Source of the DNA: Micropterix aruncella
Lineage: Eukaryota > Arthropoda > Insecta > Lepidoptera > Micropterigidae
Direction: 5' to 3'
Length of the DNA: 64,000 nt
Assembly: GCA_944548615.1 (NCBI GenBank)
Contig: OX155964.1
Location: forward strand, 372,001-436,000
Below are positions 10,668 to 35,374 of this stretch, piece by piece. Under the pieces are notes generated by a model. The model did not search any database. It was not told the origin of the DNA and worked only from the letters and a program-made list of their open reading frames with translations. Made by a program: the position numbers and the translations under genes. Numbering within the stretch: the first letter of the stretch is position 1; every line of letters starts with the position of its first letter.

Positions 10668-11110
10668 TTAACACGCTTTTATTAGGTCGACCTGTATGTA
10701 ACTATGTAATGGAATCTAAGGTAACTAATTTAACCATCTTCCAAGGATCGTAGCGTCATGAAAATTGGCAGCTGTATGTAGTTCTGATGACAATACAATA
10801 ATATGGTACTGTCGAACTGATCTGATGATGGAGTCGGAAGATATGAACTGGAACTTCATGATGGAATATCGTATCATAGCTGTGTTTGGACTTGTTAGAA
10901 AAGTCTTGGAATGAACTTTGACCACGATTAGGTTTCAAGGTCTGATGATGAAGCCGGAAGATACGCACTGGCATTCCATGATGGAATATCATATCATAGC
11001 CGTGTTTGGTCTTGTTAGAAAGGTCTTGTAATGAACTTTGACCACGATTAAGTTTCAAGGTCTGATGATGAAGCCGGATTTTTTGGTTTTTACGTGCATT
11101 TATAAGAGCG
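10668..11110. repeat. R-B interspersed repeat with internal ~121-bp tandem units, copy 1
   Basis: The ends read aacacgcttttattagg and, at the right, ataagagcgtgttttta, forming short inverted termini. Inside are two full units and a partial third of about 121 bp, each with tctgatgatg, gatggaatatcgtatcatag and ttgaccacgatta (from about 10820, 10941 and 11062). Copies lie at 43380-43745 and 55067-55455. Open frames on the minus strand are translations of the tandem units. Confidence 0.75.
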
Positions 11111-11654
11111 TGTTTTTAGTGTTTTTTTTAAAAAACTATTAATTTATTATTTGTATTCGTGTATCCTTGTATACAATATTAATGTTTCACCCCATTGAAA
11201 AAGAAATAACTTTAAATATTTTGAAAAACTAGCAGTTGCTCGCAGCTTCGCTTCGCGTAGAGTTTCGAATTGTGTTGTTAATTTACATAATAGGTTGGCG
11301 TTTATTTACCTTTTGAGGCGCTACCTTTAGTATATAGTGCAATCATTTAAGACGTTCCTCTCAGATGCACGCTACAAAGTTCGTAGAAGTAGGTATGCGT
11401 CTTGTCCTTTGCCACCCGCCACTTTCCACTAAACGTTGACCTTGCTGGGCCAGCCGCCGCCGCGCCGGCGCGAGATATTTCGAGGTGCTTGCACGCGTTA
11501 CTAATTTCGTTTTATCTCTTAATTATACAGTAGAACATCAATTATTCGGATTCATATTATCCGAACATCCAGTTATACAAACAGTCATTTAGTGTTGTGG
11601 TTTCGCTGCTTATATTATGTAATCCCAGTGCAGGATTTACACGTATAATCTATA

Positions 11655-11790
11655 CAAGCTTAGGGCCCCCACTTTCTCGGGGGCCCGAATGAGGTCGCTT
11701 GTGCGGCCTCTTCCTGACGTTAGCGGTTATTCCGTTTAAATATTTTGCGGACCGCGACGCCTTTTGCCCGCCATGGTCACTTAGAATCGG
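11655..11790 (-). repeat. R-C GC-rich retroposon, diverged fragment
   Basis: The tract gcggcctcttcctgacgtta, then ttgcggaccgcgacgccttt, follows the same order as 25350-25420 in the R-C copy of PPO intron 6. It begins next to a hairpin, gggcccccac/gggggccc. Confidence 0.4.
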
Positions 11791-12004
11791 GTGGCCGACG
11801 GATTGATTCGAGGGTTGAAGACGTCAGTTCGGAAACTACCCTCTGCTGTCATAGGAAACATACGTTTCCAGACCTTCATGGTTATTCGCCGGCTGGGGAT
11901 TTCTTCGCTTTTTCCCGCAAGTGCAGATAGTGGTCCAACCGCCCAGTTCCGCCCGAGGTTTTCCCCCAAATCCGCGATCATCAGATCCCAACCGCCTCGG
12001 ACAG

Positions 12005-12230
12005 CAGGAGTGAGTGTTGTGTGCAAGACGGATTTTAGAAATTCGCGCGCTCCGAGCTTAGCCTCCCACCACCGTTATAACCTACTTAGTGGCGGCAGCG
12101 GTATGCGGCCTACCCGCGGAACAAAGGATTGACAGCTTTTTCAGTCTACCTTAGACAACGGCGGAACGTCACCGAAACGTCGGGTGCTACAAATTTCACG
12201 CGGTAAATTCGTTTCTATATCCTATTTATA
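12005..12230 (+). repeat. Penelope-associated terminal repeat, copy 2
   Basis: It shares gtgagtgttgtgtgcaagac, cgttataacctac, gtggcggcagcggtatgcgg and ggattgacagct with 15790-15960. It continues into cggaacgtcaccgaaacgtc, resembling the end of a Penelope-like element. Confidence 0.5.
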
Positions 12231-12254
12231 ATTTGCTATTAGTTTAGCCGAAAT

Positions 12255-12345
12255 GTTATAAGCGCCACCTGCATTTCGCCTGCGCCGAAGGGTTGCCAAA
12301 TCGTAGTATTGTTGAGCAATATAATACCATATATAATCAATGATT
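12255..12345. repeat. MITE copy related to 7981-8175
   Basis: Shares gcgccacctgcat and gaagggttgccaaa with the 8.0-kb repeat. Confidence 0.55.
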
Positions 12346-12639
12346 TGATGTCCATAGATTACATAGGTAGCTAAAATACTTGAACTATTGAACAAATTAA
12401 AGAGAAGAGGGCCTAACTGCGGGTCTAGCGTAACTCTGTATCGTGTGAAAAGAATAAAAGAAAAACATCGGTTGTATCATCCCAAGACTTTCTCGGTAAG
12501 TAGACAAGCCACTCCCCCCCTCCCCGCACCAACCCCACCTTCCCCCGCGCGCCAATTTGTAGTATTTTCCGTGGTAATAAAATGGTATTTCTCCAAAAAT
12601 GATGTAGTATTTTCTTAAATATGGCGTAATTTAAATATT

Positions 12640-13035
12640 ATTTGCGTCACTTGTATACGAGATATTCCAACCAAAATTGCACAACGTGATTTTGGTCTAA
12701 CAAGGCATATGTGTACCGAGTTTCATGTCTGTAGCGGCAATATTTTGAGATTGAAGTATGACTAGCGCGCCCTCTAGTGGACCGATTTCAACTGCAATAT
12801 TTTCAACTCTTGCCATGACCGGATGATGACTGCATGCCATATTTCAGCTCAATCGGATGAAGCGTTTAGGCGCTATCGTGGAAGAATACACATCTACACA
12901 GACAGACTTCAATCCGGAAATAATCGTACTCGTCTCAGGGGGGTAAAATGGATATTTTCGTCTTCATCTCGATTTTTTAGCGCATTCACAATACTTTCCC
13001 TTCTCGTAAATTGGTGGGCCGAGAAAGTAAAATGT
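12640..13035. repeat. R-D interspersed repeat, copy 1
   Basis: Words such as ttgagattgaagtatgacta, ccgatttcaactgcaat, tcaactcttgccatg and cttcatctcgattttt recur in order at 35430-35650. No coding potential. Confidence 0.65.
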
Positions 13036-13437
13036 TGAATTTTTAAAAATATTTTCGTATAAATACCTATCTATGTACTTAAAACATCTATGTACTTATG
13101 TATGTTTAAAGCGATAAATCCGCCTTCTCGTGTAATTATGTATGTTTATTCAATTCGACGTAAGTGACGACATAGCGATGATGAAAGAAGCAAGCAGATT
13201 CGAAGGTGGACTCTATTTGCTCAAATAATTGAAATTGCGTCTCGGAACTGGCGGTATTAAAACAGTAAGACTGGATGAGCCTCTTTCGTGCAAGGCTGTA
13301 CCTAATACAGCAAGTATAGCTAGGTAAAATAAAATGGCCTGTTTCGTACCCACTTTCAAAGTTTGCTGTAACACTTTGCCAGATATACCAAACAAAGCTT
13401 ATTACAAGTGTAACAATTCATTCTATCCAAGCTAATG

Positions 13438-13655
13438 CTGAGTTGGCCACGAAGAACCATTCTGTTCAGGGTTGGTCACACTCACGGGTCAACACCTATC
13501 CGACGGCCTCCACGCATGAAGTGCGAGCCTGGGTAGGACTCTGGCCTTATGGTCAGTTTCCCCTGGGAATCAACCTTCTGGCGCTCCTGGACGGTCTGCG
13601 CAGGCGCACCGTGCGACGTAAGCCAATCGACTGTGCACTCTGATTAACATCTTGA
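13438..13655 (+). repeat. R-C GC-rich retroposon, 5' half
   Basis: It matches 48070-48275 closely from ctgagttggccacgaag to actctgattaac. It stops where the 48-kb copy continues and is joined to a reversed 3' half. Confidence 0.75.
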
Positions 13656-13905
13656 GGTGTCGACTACAACGGGCGAGCCCGTCACCACAGGAAGTTTTAA
13701 CGATTCGTCGTTCTATCGACCTGCAGTGAGCGTAGAAGACTTTGGACAATAACAATCCGACGTCTAGCTACGCCACGACCCGTGAGAGTTCAACGCCTTA
13801 CCGCGAGTTAGCCAGGAATAAACCCGGCGGGCTCGAGATACTCGCGCCCTCACTTCCAATTGTGACCAGATTTCTCCGGTCTCTCGATTGGTTCCGAGTT
13901 TATAT
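13656..13905 (-). repeat. R-C GC-rich retroposon, 3' half in reverse
   Basis: Starting at gtcgactacaacgggcgagc, this is the reverse complement of the 3' half of the family (compare 48480-48690). Together with 13438-13655 it forms a chimera with 5' part forward and 3' part reversed. Confidence 0.7.
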
Positions 13906-14310
13906 TTACTTGTTAAGTTGTGAGACTTCTGCATGGTTTTAACTTATCCTGAAAGTAATTAGAAAGTTTAGGAGCTACTGAACTTAAGTGTCTTTGCGCA
14001 AATATATATAGGTGTGGTGCTGTTTAATTGCATGTGTTGCTGACGTCCAACACCTCGTTAGCATTGTGGCCAGCGATGTTATGTGAGTGAATTATCAAAC
14101 TAATAATCAATAAAATTAATTATTATGTTATCAATCAAAAACTGACATGTTCTCAAAAAAAAAATGCTGATTGATTCAATTTCGTTTTGGGGTCGTATAA
14201 AACAGCAACATTTCATCTAAAATATTTAGAAAGTGTCAAAAATGACTTTTAAATTTTTCATTTTAAATCTATGCAATGTTTAATCAATGCAATTATTGCA
14301 ATTATCACAA

Positions 14311-14510
14311 TGGTTCCAGGTTTGATTCCGGGCTGGGTCACCATTTTCCGTTTGATAAAATTAACGGAATCGCATTTCAACTCTGTCTATCGAATGCAAT
14401 AACAAGATACACGTTACACGCACGCATACATATAAACACTTTGTAGTCGGGTTGGTTGTAAGAGATTGTCATATGATATTCACAATTAAAAGAAAAAAAG
14501 AAAGAAACTA
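14311..14510 (+). mobile_element. SINE S1, 5'-truncated copy
   Basis: It begins at the B-box region (ggtttgattccgggctgg), then runs through tctatcgaatgcaataac and agagattgtcatatgat into an A/G-rich tail. Plus orientation. Confidence 0.65.
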
Positions 14511-14879
14511 ATAATTAGGCATTTCTGAAAAAAATACATTAGACCTGCAGTGTCGTCACGAGGGTTAAATGGTTAAAATTTAAGTCAATAGGTTGAGCGG
14601 ATATATCCAATTATGAGGAATTAAGCCATCGGGACATCGCTTGCAATATGCTATATTGACACAAATACTTCCGCAGTGCAGCCAGAGGCGAACGAACCTA
14701 AGAAAGCTCGTGCTATTTTTAATGGCAAACACGTTGTTGGCCCGCCGCTGAGAAAATAGCTCCGAATTAGAAATAACCTTATCATTTATCCTCGTTATCA
14801 GACAATGAGAAAACGAGAGGAATAAACAAAAAATAATTCCAGCGTGTAACCACTACAAAGCAAAACCATTATGTTACCT

Positions 14880-15005
14880 AATTAAAGTTTGTTTGTTTGT
14901 TTCTACCCCAATGAGTAATTTCTCTCTAAATTTTCACTTTAGAGTAGAGGTTTCTACTACAAAGTGAAATTTCACGATAAATCATACGACAATCTCTTAA
15001 TATAA
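14880..15005 (-). repeat. SINE S1 tail-like fragment
   Basis: gtttgtttgtttctac at the left and atcatacgacaatctctta at 14984-15002 match the S1 tail in reverse, with an unrelated or diverged middle. Confidence 0.4.
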
Positions 15006-15102
15006 AATCGAAGACTATCGCGGTTGTTTGACATTATAAATAGAATAGAAAACGAATTTACCGCGTGAAATATATCGGAAGCCCACACATACGGACAGAT
15101 AT

Positions 15103-15975
15103 TTGCATGCAAGCTCACACCATCATCACTACCATCTACGTTCAGTGCAAACGTTGCTCGTGAATCGAGCACGCGATCTTTGCGACGCTGAGCATTTTAC
15201 GAAGGAGATGGAACATGTCAATGATGTCCTTAGGAAAAATGGATACGGAAAATATCACGAGACACGCACACGATCTAATACAGACGAAACTCAGAAACCG
15301 AGCAGATCGAGAGCATTCTTACCATACGTCAAGGGCGTGACAGATAGAATAAGTAAGATGCTAAACAGATTCGATATAAAAACGATCTTCAAACCGACCC
15401 AAAATATAGCTCGATCTTTGAGGCCTGTAAAGGATGTAATACCACTGCAAACCCCGGGTGTGTATAAAGTCGAATGCAGTTGCGGTCTAGCCTACGTTGG
15501 ACAAACGAAACGGCCCATAGCCACGCGACTGACAGAACACATCAAAGCCGTTAAAAACGTTCAGCGAGAAAAATCGGCGAACATATATTGGATAGCGGAA
15601 GTAACCACTGCAGTTTCAAAATCCCATTGTGCTATCCAAAGAACAATTCTACTTTCCTCGCATGATCCGGGAAGCCATTGAAATAAGAAGAACCCCGAAC
15701 TTCAATAGAGACGACGCGACGGTTACAAACTCTCTTCTACGTGGAACCCTCTTCTTAAAATGTTCCCGCCGCCGAACGCCGAACGCAAAGACGTAAAACA
15801 GGATACAGTGAGTGTTGTGTGCAAGACGGATTTTCAAAATTCCCGCGCTCCGAGCCCGCCCCCCCCCCCCCCACCACCGTTATAACCTACGCAGTGGCGG
15901 CAGCGGTATGCGGCCTACCCGCAAAACAACGGATTGACAGCTCTTTAGTCTACCCTGGAAATCTAAATTCGTTTT
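15103..15975 (+). mobile_element. 5'-truncated Penelope-like element
   Basis: It holds the end of the reverse-transcriptase region and a GIY-YIG endonuclease, followed from about 15790 by 3' sequence that recurs at 12005 and 6640. The pairing of RT end plus GIY-YIG is specific to Penelope-like elements. Downstream it abuts a SINE S1 copy at about 15978. A C-tract (C14, 15859-15872) interrupts the 3' region. Confidence 0.75.
15112..15796 (+). pseudogene. Penelope-like ORF C-terminus with GIY-YIG domain
   Basis: The segment NRARDLCDAEHFTKEMEHVN.. matches the linker between RT and endonuclease in Penelope-like proteins. The GIY-YIG core reads TPGVYKVECSCGLAYVGQTK followed by RLTEH, keeping the GVY and YVG strands and the catalytic-helix Arg. 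A frameshift near 15610 moves the remainder (KEQFYFPRMIREAIEIRR..) to another frame, and the RT itself is missing. Confidence 0.75.
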
Positions 15976-15977
15976 CT

Positions 15978-16186
15978 ATGCTATTTATGACAATCTCTTA
16001 GAATCAACCCTACTATGAAAAGTTTATATGTATGTATATATTCGTGAAACTGCGTGTAGGTGTGTGTCTTGTTATTGAATTTGATTGACATAATTGAAAA
16101 AAACGTAAAAAGGTGACCCAGCCGGAAATCGAACCCGGTACCTTACAATGTAAGATCAGGGACTTAACCACTATGCCACCGGGCCA
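15978..16186 (-). mobile_element. SINE S1, nearly full-length
   Basis: Minus strand: ggcccggtggcatagtggtt, then gatcttacattgtaagg, a B-box-like ggttcgatttc (about 16134-16124), gctgggtcacc, and a tail to agagattgtcat. This is the clearest tRNA-like head in the window. It is not a tRNA gene, because the acceptor stem does not close and a long tail follows. Confidence 0.75.
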
Positions 16187-16232
16187 GATTGATTATTTAC
16201 AGAAGACTAAACTACGTGAACAAATCCGTTAT

Positions 16233-16277
16233 GATGGAGGATGGAGGATGATGGAGGATGGAGGATGATGGAGGAAT
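16233..16277. repeat. gatggag minisatellite
   Basis: Five to six units of gatggaggat/gatggag. Confidence 0.85.
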
Positions 16278-16784
16278 CCTAACCAGGACTAAAATCCTGG
16301 TTAGGATTTTAGTTTTCTGATGACTTCTACTTCTTTCCTAGAAACAGACTACGGGGAGGACCAAATTGAAGACAATCTGATCATGTACTGGGTTAATTTA
16401 GGGAGGAGGATACTGACGCTATTGGTCGCTAATGAGATGGTGATTTATGGGTTTATTTGATTTTTAAATTAATGGTTAATCTAGCTGGCTGGCCTGCAGC
16501 CCCGGATCTAAGATTTTTTCGAGCAGGGGCAAAAAAATAATAATCGCGCTCCTCCCCTCCACCATATGATTTTAAAAAACCCACAAAAGAAATGTACTGG
16601 GTGGGATATACAAAACAACATGCCGGAAAAATAAGAACCCTTAAATAGATTTGTAATCTTGATTACCTATTTGCTGATATGTTTTTGTTAGGTGTGATAA
16701 TATTGGTCCTAACCTTTAAAGTTGCTGTTTTATAAAGGAACTTTAAAGCCAAAAACTTTGTATGAAAAATATATATTTAACTAG

Positions 16785-17530
16785 CTGACCCGTGCCCACT
16801 TCGTTGGGCGGTAAAACTTTTTACCTGTGATGAAATTATGAGTGTGGTTCGGTTAGTACTGAGTGCTATGATTTATTTCCTGACTGCCAAAAGAAGGGTT
16901 ATATTTTTACTGCATATGTATGTATGTATTTGCATGCCAATTTGACTATAATACCGTTATTTGTGAGTGTCTTCTTGTGAGTATCTTATTTGTGAGCGTA
17001 ATGTCTCTTTAACTATTTATGCAGTAAAAGGGAAATTATATGCAGTAAAAGGGAAATGTATTTTGTTTTAAACACTTGAGACGATAAATTTACTTATTTT
17101 GATATGAATTCATAATTGTTAATAATATTACGACCAATAAACATGACCTAACGATTAAAATTATTTTTTAAAATATAAAATACTACTTTTTGTGACTTAA
17201 ATATAAAAGTTAGACATATGCTGTTGCTGACTTTTTTATAGGCATTATCAAGCTCTACAACTTTTCTCTATAACTTAATCATATATCTCTCATCGTTAAA
17301 GCAACGTTAGTTAGAAACGTTTTTGTTCGACCGTTTTTTCTCCGACTTACTTTGCAAATCAGACTACCACGAAAAAGTATTTTTATTTTTCGGATTAATA
17401 TATAGCCTATGACACTTACAAATAACGTGGCTTTCTATTGGTAAAATAATTTTCAAAATCGGTTCAGTAGATCCAGAGATTACTTCCTACAACCTCACAA
17501 ACTTTACCTCATTATAATATTAGTATAGAT
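16785..17530 (+). repeat. Interspersed repeat starting ctagctgacccgtgcccact
   Basis: The left end ctagctgacccgtgcccact and right end ataatattagtatagatta are of a type found scattered in many insect genomes. A related but different member lies at 37005-37990. No coding frame. Confidence 0.5.
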
Positions 17531-17734
17531 TATTTTATTACGGTTCTTTTATGAAATATATGTGTTTTATGTATTTATCCATATGAAGTATATGTGTTTT
17601 ATATGTGTTTTATGTATTCCATACAGATACATGTATATTTCCGGAAGTTACTTAATTTGACCCTTAATTTATGTTAATTTATTGACATTTGGACATTTGG
17701 ACAACTATTTAATCTATATTTGGACATTTAAGGT

Positions 17735-17935
17735 ACCCTATGACGCTCGGGGTGACATAGTGATTATAACAATACCACACACTTCAAAATCAGTTCAAGC
17801 GTTTAGAAGTTATGGTAGAATATTTATTATACCATAACATTTTTTAAACGGAAAACATACATAGAAGAATCCTGAACACATTACACTCCTTCGTTGTTGG
17901 GCAGTCGTGTAAAAAGAAGTATGATCTTTAAAAAA
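17735..17935 (+). repeat. R-E interspersed repeat, copy 1
   Basis: Shares cggggtgacatagtga, gcgtttagaagttatgg and ttgggcagtcgtgtaaaaa with 47205-47375. Confidence 0.65.
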
Positions 17936-18049
17936 CTGAAATGTGAATCAAAGAAAATCGAAAGTATGCTTATTGGTTCTCATCAATGGTATGATATAGA
18001 TTCAGATGCTCTTTGATGTGAATATTATCATATTTAATTGTTTTCTTTT

Positions 18050-18130
18050 GTTACATTTACATTTACATTTACATTTTCGTCGTGTCCAATTGACGGCCAA
18101 AGACCGCTCTTGGACGTGTCAAAATAATAA
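18050..18130 (-). repeat. Short repeat shared (inverted) with 37510-37575
   Basis: gacgaaaatgtaaatg-type and tgacacgtccaagagcg words occur in both, in opposite orientation. Confidence 0.55.
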
Positions 18131-18782
18131 GGTTAGGTAGTAAGTCTCGTTACTACTCTTTACTGAACATACATAGGTAGTCAAGAATTAACTACTAGAT
18201 TGTCAAACTATAAATATAAATAATCAAAATCGAAGCCTAATATTTGAAGTAGTTAGTAATTCGAAAAGATACGTAGTAAAATTATTTATCGTAATATTCA
18301 AAATGTCAGTAAAATGTTAAATAATCAAATTAAATCTACGTTATGCATTTAAAACTAAAAGTACAGATATAAGACCGATAGTACAGATAAAAGTACAGAT
18401 ATAAGAAGTTATTTGAGTATTTTTTAAATAAATAATGATTTTCTTATTTCCTTCATACGTTGGTTGTTTTGGAAAAATGCTCTAGCAATTTCCTAACGTT
18501 TTCATATGGTGACTGTTTTAAAATGTGTTTGTTTTAAAATTGTAATTTATTGGATCAAACATTTTTTTTGCTTTTGAGTATTGTTTTCGGGATATTATGC
18601 TTCCAACAGAAAGGGCATATCCAGACATATTAAAATATGTAAAAGAATAAATTCGTAAGATTTCAAATTTGAAAAATATGACAGCGGCTTTAACAGGCGA
18701 TTTTCCTTCCCCACATATATTGTGAAAATCTCTGAATTTCTTGCAAACCTTCTTGTAAAAAATGAAAAGTCATTTTATTTAC
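18131..18782. other. Unassigned intergenic DNA
   Basis: AT-rich sequence; a local duplication of aagtacagatataag lies near 18358-18405. No gene seen. Confidence 0.4.
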
Positions 18783-19063
18783 CTCTTCCTCGGTATCACG
18801 CTCTCGATTCGGATACCGGTAAGGGTGTGAAAATCCGTCTCTTCAGACGAAGGCACTAGTTCACTCGGGAAAACTCGGGCGTTTTCCTTTGGCGCGGATT
18901 CGGGCGCGTCATTTTTCGCGAACACATCCGACTCCGCGTGATTTGGGGACATTTTATTTCGGAATAGAATCGGACGGGGAGAGATGCGACGCGTCGCGGC
19001 GACAGATTCGATTTGATTTGCCGCGCACATTTGCCGCGCATCCAATGACATTTCGCGAGTCAA
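18783..19063 (-). CDS. Possible first coding exon of an unidentified gene
   Basis: A GC- and CpG-rich island in AT-rich DNA is open for 94 codons on the minus strand from ATG at 19063. A second in-frame ATG in a better context (gaaataaaatgtcc) starts MSPNHAESDVFAKNDAPESA. G/C is frequent at third codon positions. The frame ends at the donor-like aagaggtaaat (18789-18779), so it could be a first exon. It lies only about 160 bp beyond the PPO poly(A) signal. I recognise no domain and see no partner exon to the left. It may instead be a GC-rich repeat. Confidence 0.35.
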
Positions 19064-19225
19064 TAATAAACCCTAACGAGCGACATCTAGCGGCCGATAG
19101 CGAAACTAACTAACGGTAGTTCGTCTTTCAACCGCTAGATAAAATAATATTTTTAACGTTTACGTTATTAAACGCTAGATGGCGCGGCGGTTATTAATTA
19201 AAAATTATTAATTTAATGATTTGAC

Positions 19226-19231
19226 TTTATT
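19226..19231 (-). terminator. Poly(A) signal AATAAA of the PPO gene
   Basis: On the minus strand AATAAA occurs about 130 nt after the PPO stop codon (19360). It implies a 3' UTR of roughly 150 nt. Confidence 0.7.
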
Positions 19232-19359
19232 TTATAAACACTAAAATTTCGTAACTATTTATGTACAGATATGAGCATACATGTAAATATTAGTACTATA
19301 ACTAAGTCCGCCATTTTTTATATACATAATATAATAATAATTAAAGTAGGTTTCTTTTT

Positions 19360-33028
<13,669 letters not shown>

Positions 33029-33199
33029 CTTGACGTTGGTTAGTACCTAGGGAAAAAAAACAAATAAAATTATTGCACATTGCTGCATGTTACATTTTGT
33101 GCACATCGCATCGGTTCAAATGTGTTGTGAGAAATCGTCTTTAAATATTCCCAGCACTGCTAGGGACTGCGTAACTTTCGGCGCCCCGGGATGAATATA

Positions 33200-33325
33200 A
33201 TGGTAATCCTAGTGGTGGAATAGTGGTAAGGTTGTCTGATCTTACATTGTAAGGGTCCAAGCTACATTGTAATCCAGCTAGTAGGCTGGGTTACAATTTT
33301 CTGTTAAGTTGAAGTAACCAGTTAC
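33200..33325 (+). repeat. SINE S1, decayed copy
   Basis: tggaatagtggtaaggttg, ctgatcttacattgtaaggg, then gctgggttacaattttctgt follow the S1 head order. The B box is disrupted by a duplication of the acattgtaa word. It lies in PPO intron 1. Confidence 0.5.
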
Positions 33326-33339
33326 CTCGATAACCAAAA

Positions 33340-34255
33340 AAATTCAATCTGGGATATAGGTGTTATTTTAGATAGTAAGTTATTATATAACTCCCACATA
33401 GATAACATCACGAAAAAAGCATATAGATGTTAGGATTCTTACTTCGAACTTCAAAACATTCTCTATTACTCTTGTACTACGCTTTCGTCCGCAGTCACCT
33501 CGAATATGCTTCTCAAATGTGGTCTCCTAGCTATAATGTTCACATAAAGGGAATTGAACGTATTCAAAATGTGTTCCTGAAACATTTGAATTATCGCTCC
33601 TTCTTGTCCTTTTCCAATTACAACGAAGCAGCTACCTTTCATGGGCTTCAATCCTTACAATCAAGAAGATTTTGCGCAGACGTGGTGTTTTTCCATAAAA
33701 TATTGAGGCTACATTGATTGTTCTGATCTTCTTGGAATGGTATCTTTCCGTGTACCATCGCGACTCACTCACCAAACGGAGTTATTCCACCTTCCGCAGG
33801 TTAGTACTAATTATGCACAAAACTGTTTCATGTATAGGGTATGTAAAATTTGTAATACGCAGCTCGGCGATATTGACGTATTCAATACGTCATCATTCGC
33901 TCTTAAGAAAGCAATTATTAATGACGGTATTGATTTATCATTGTAATCGCAATATATAATATATCATAAATAATAATTATTCAAGAATATCTTTAAATAA
34001 TATGTATGACTATATTATGGAACGTGTATTTACATAAAATTTTATTTACTTATTATGGCTCCTTTCTTTCCAGTTCCCACCTCTCCCTATGTGTATTAAT
34101 TCTTCAAAAAAATGATAGTGTTGTGTTTAAATTATGAATGTTTAAGCGGAAACATGTAATTAGATTTATTTTTTTAACTTCATAATTTTGTAACAAATTT
34201 ATTGTAACAGCTGTGTGTTTCCTTAATAATAATAAAATAAAAATAAAAATCACAA
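33340..34255 (+). pseudogene. 5'-truncated LINE: RT thumb/C-terminus and 3' UTR
   Basis: The peptide starts DIGVILDSKLLYNSHIDNIT, the LINE motif after the palm, then shifts frame near 33425 into LGFLLRTSKHSLLLLYYAF. It shifts again at about 33715 to VSFRVPSRLTHQTELFHLPQ, which ends at the stop at 33944. The UTR that follows is shared with 26391-26666 and ends in aat/aaat units. It is CR1/Jockey-like in layout and lies in PPO intron 1. Confidence 0.7.
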
Positions 34256-34448
34256 TTGCATTCGAATTCCGTCAATTGAATGCAATGAATAACTAGACAT
34301 AAACTTCCACAGATACATAATACATCTCCTTATATCGTAGAATATATCGAGAATCAACGACGCAAATCGTTCTTGGACTTCGAGCGCGGATTGTGAGAAT
34401 GCAACCCTTTAATGAGTTTGATTCAATGGTTTACGCAAATACATGTTT

Positions 34449-34484
34449 ATGCCAATTTTCTTTTTATAAAAAGAAAATTGGCAT
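34449..34484. repeat. Perfect 36-bp palindrome
   Basis: Two 18-bp arms without spacer: atgccaattttcttttta followed by its reverse complement. It lies in PPO intron 1. Confidence 0.95.
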
Positions 34485-35029
34485 CTACACATGCTTTCTA
34501 TACGTTGGACGAATTCTACAGCTGTGCTGAATCGTTTGTAGTCTAAATAGTATTTGTATATTAGATTTAAAAAGTTTAGGGCATGAAATGCTATTTTACA
34601 ATATTGATAGGATTTTTTAAATATACGCTTCAGGCGTTTTAGTTGTTAATTTGACTTTTGAAATGGTATTATTACCAAATTATGTTGGAATTTAATTAGT
34701 GGATCATTTAACATTACTTTTTTTTATATTTTTTTTGTTTTGTCTTTTTTTTAAAAATCTTTTTTGATGCGAATATTTTTTTTTTATGTCTTTTAATTTG
34801 ACACTATTGCCACTAATTATATTTCTACTTTGGTTTTTCATTTTGAAATTTAACTAATATGTAATAACTGTTTCTTTCTTTTCTCACATATAATTTTATT
34901 TATATTATTTAATCGAATTTTATATTATTGCCGATTATATAATGGAATTGCATTTTATTTATTATATTATCTTTTAATATTTTTTATTATTATTTGTTAT
35001 TATTTTTACTTCTTCTTTTTTTTTAGGGC

Positions 35030-35255
35030 AATTTAGTGTTATTAACTTTTTACTAAAACTTGTACATCTGTAAGCAATCAAGCAAACTTGATTGTAATAT
35101 TAGAGTCCTGTCCACCCTAGAACGGGCTAGACCCAGTTGGGTGACAGAATCAAATAAGCAAAAGGTTAAGGTTTTGCCATTCGGTTCCTGTTATTTTTGT
35201 AAGCAAATCATTGTTTTATAGTAACTAATTCTTAAATAAATAAATAAAAAAATCT
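35030..35255 (+). repeat. LINE 3' UTR related to the CR1 element at 57-62 kb
   Basis: cctagaacgggctagacc..agttgggtgaca parallels ccttagaacaggctatagcc..agttaggcgaca at 62162-62192. Both end in aaataaataaata. So a heavily 5'-truncated relative of the CR1 element lies here. Confidence 0.55.
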
Positions 35256-35374
35256 AATGTGTATTTTTTATTGTCGATTTTACCAGATTAGGTATCTTTG
35301 TTGTAGATATGTAGTCTTTTGAAAAATAAATTATGATTATGATTATGATTATACTGACCGGAGAGAATACACTG

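Noticed and set aside
10820..11070. C/D-box snoRNA tandem suggested by repeated tctgatgatga and ctga
   Set aside because: No paired C/D and C'/D' spacing or terminal stem; the words come from R-B tandem units.
11791..12132. 113-aa plus-strand gene
   Set aside because: The frame runs across unrelated repeat pieces and shows no domain or splice context.
15460..15600. GIY-YIG homing endonuclease or intron
   Set aside because: The flanking RT-linker sequence and the 3' tract identify a Penelope-like element.
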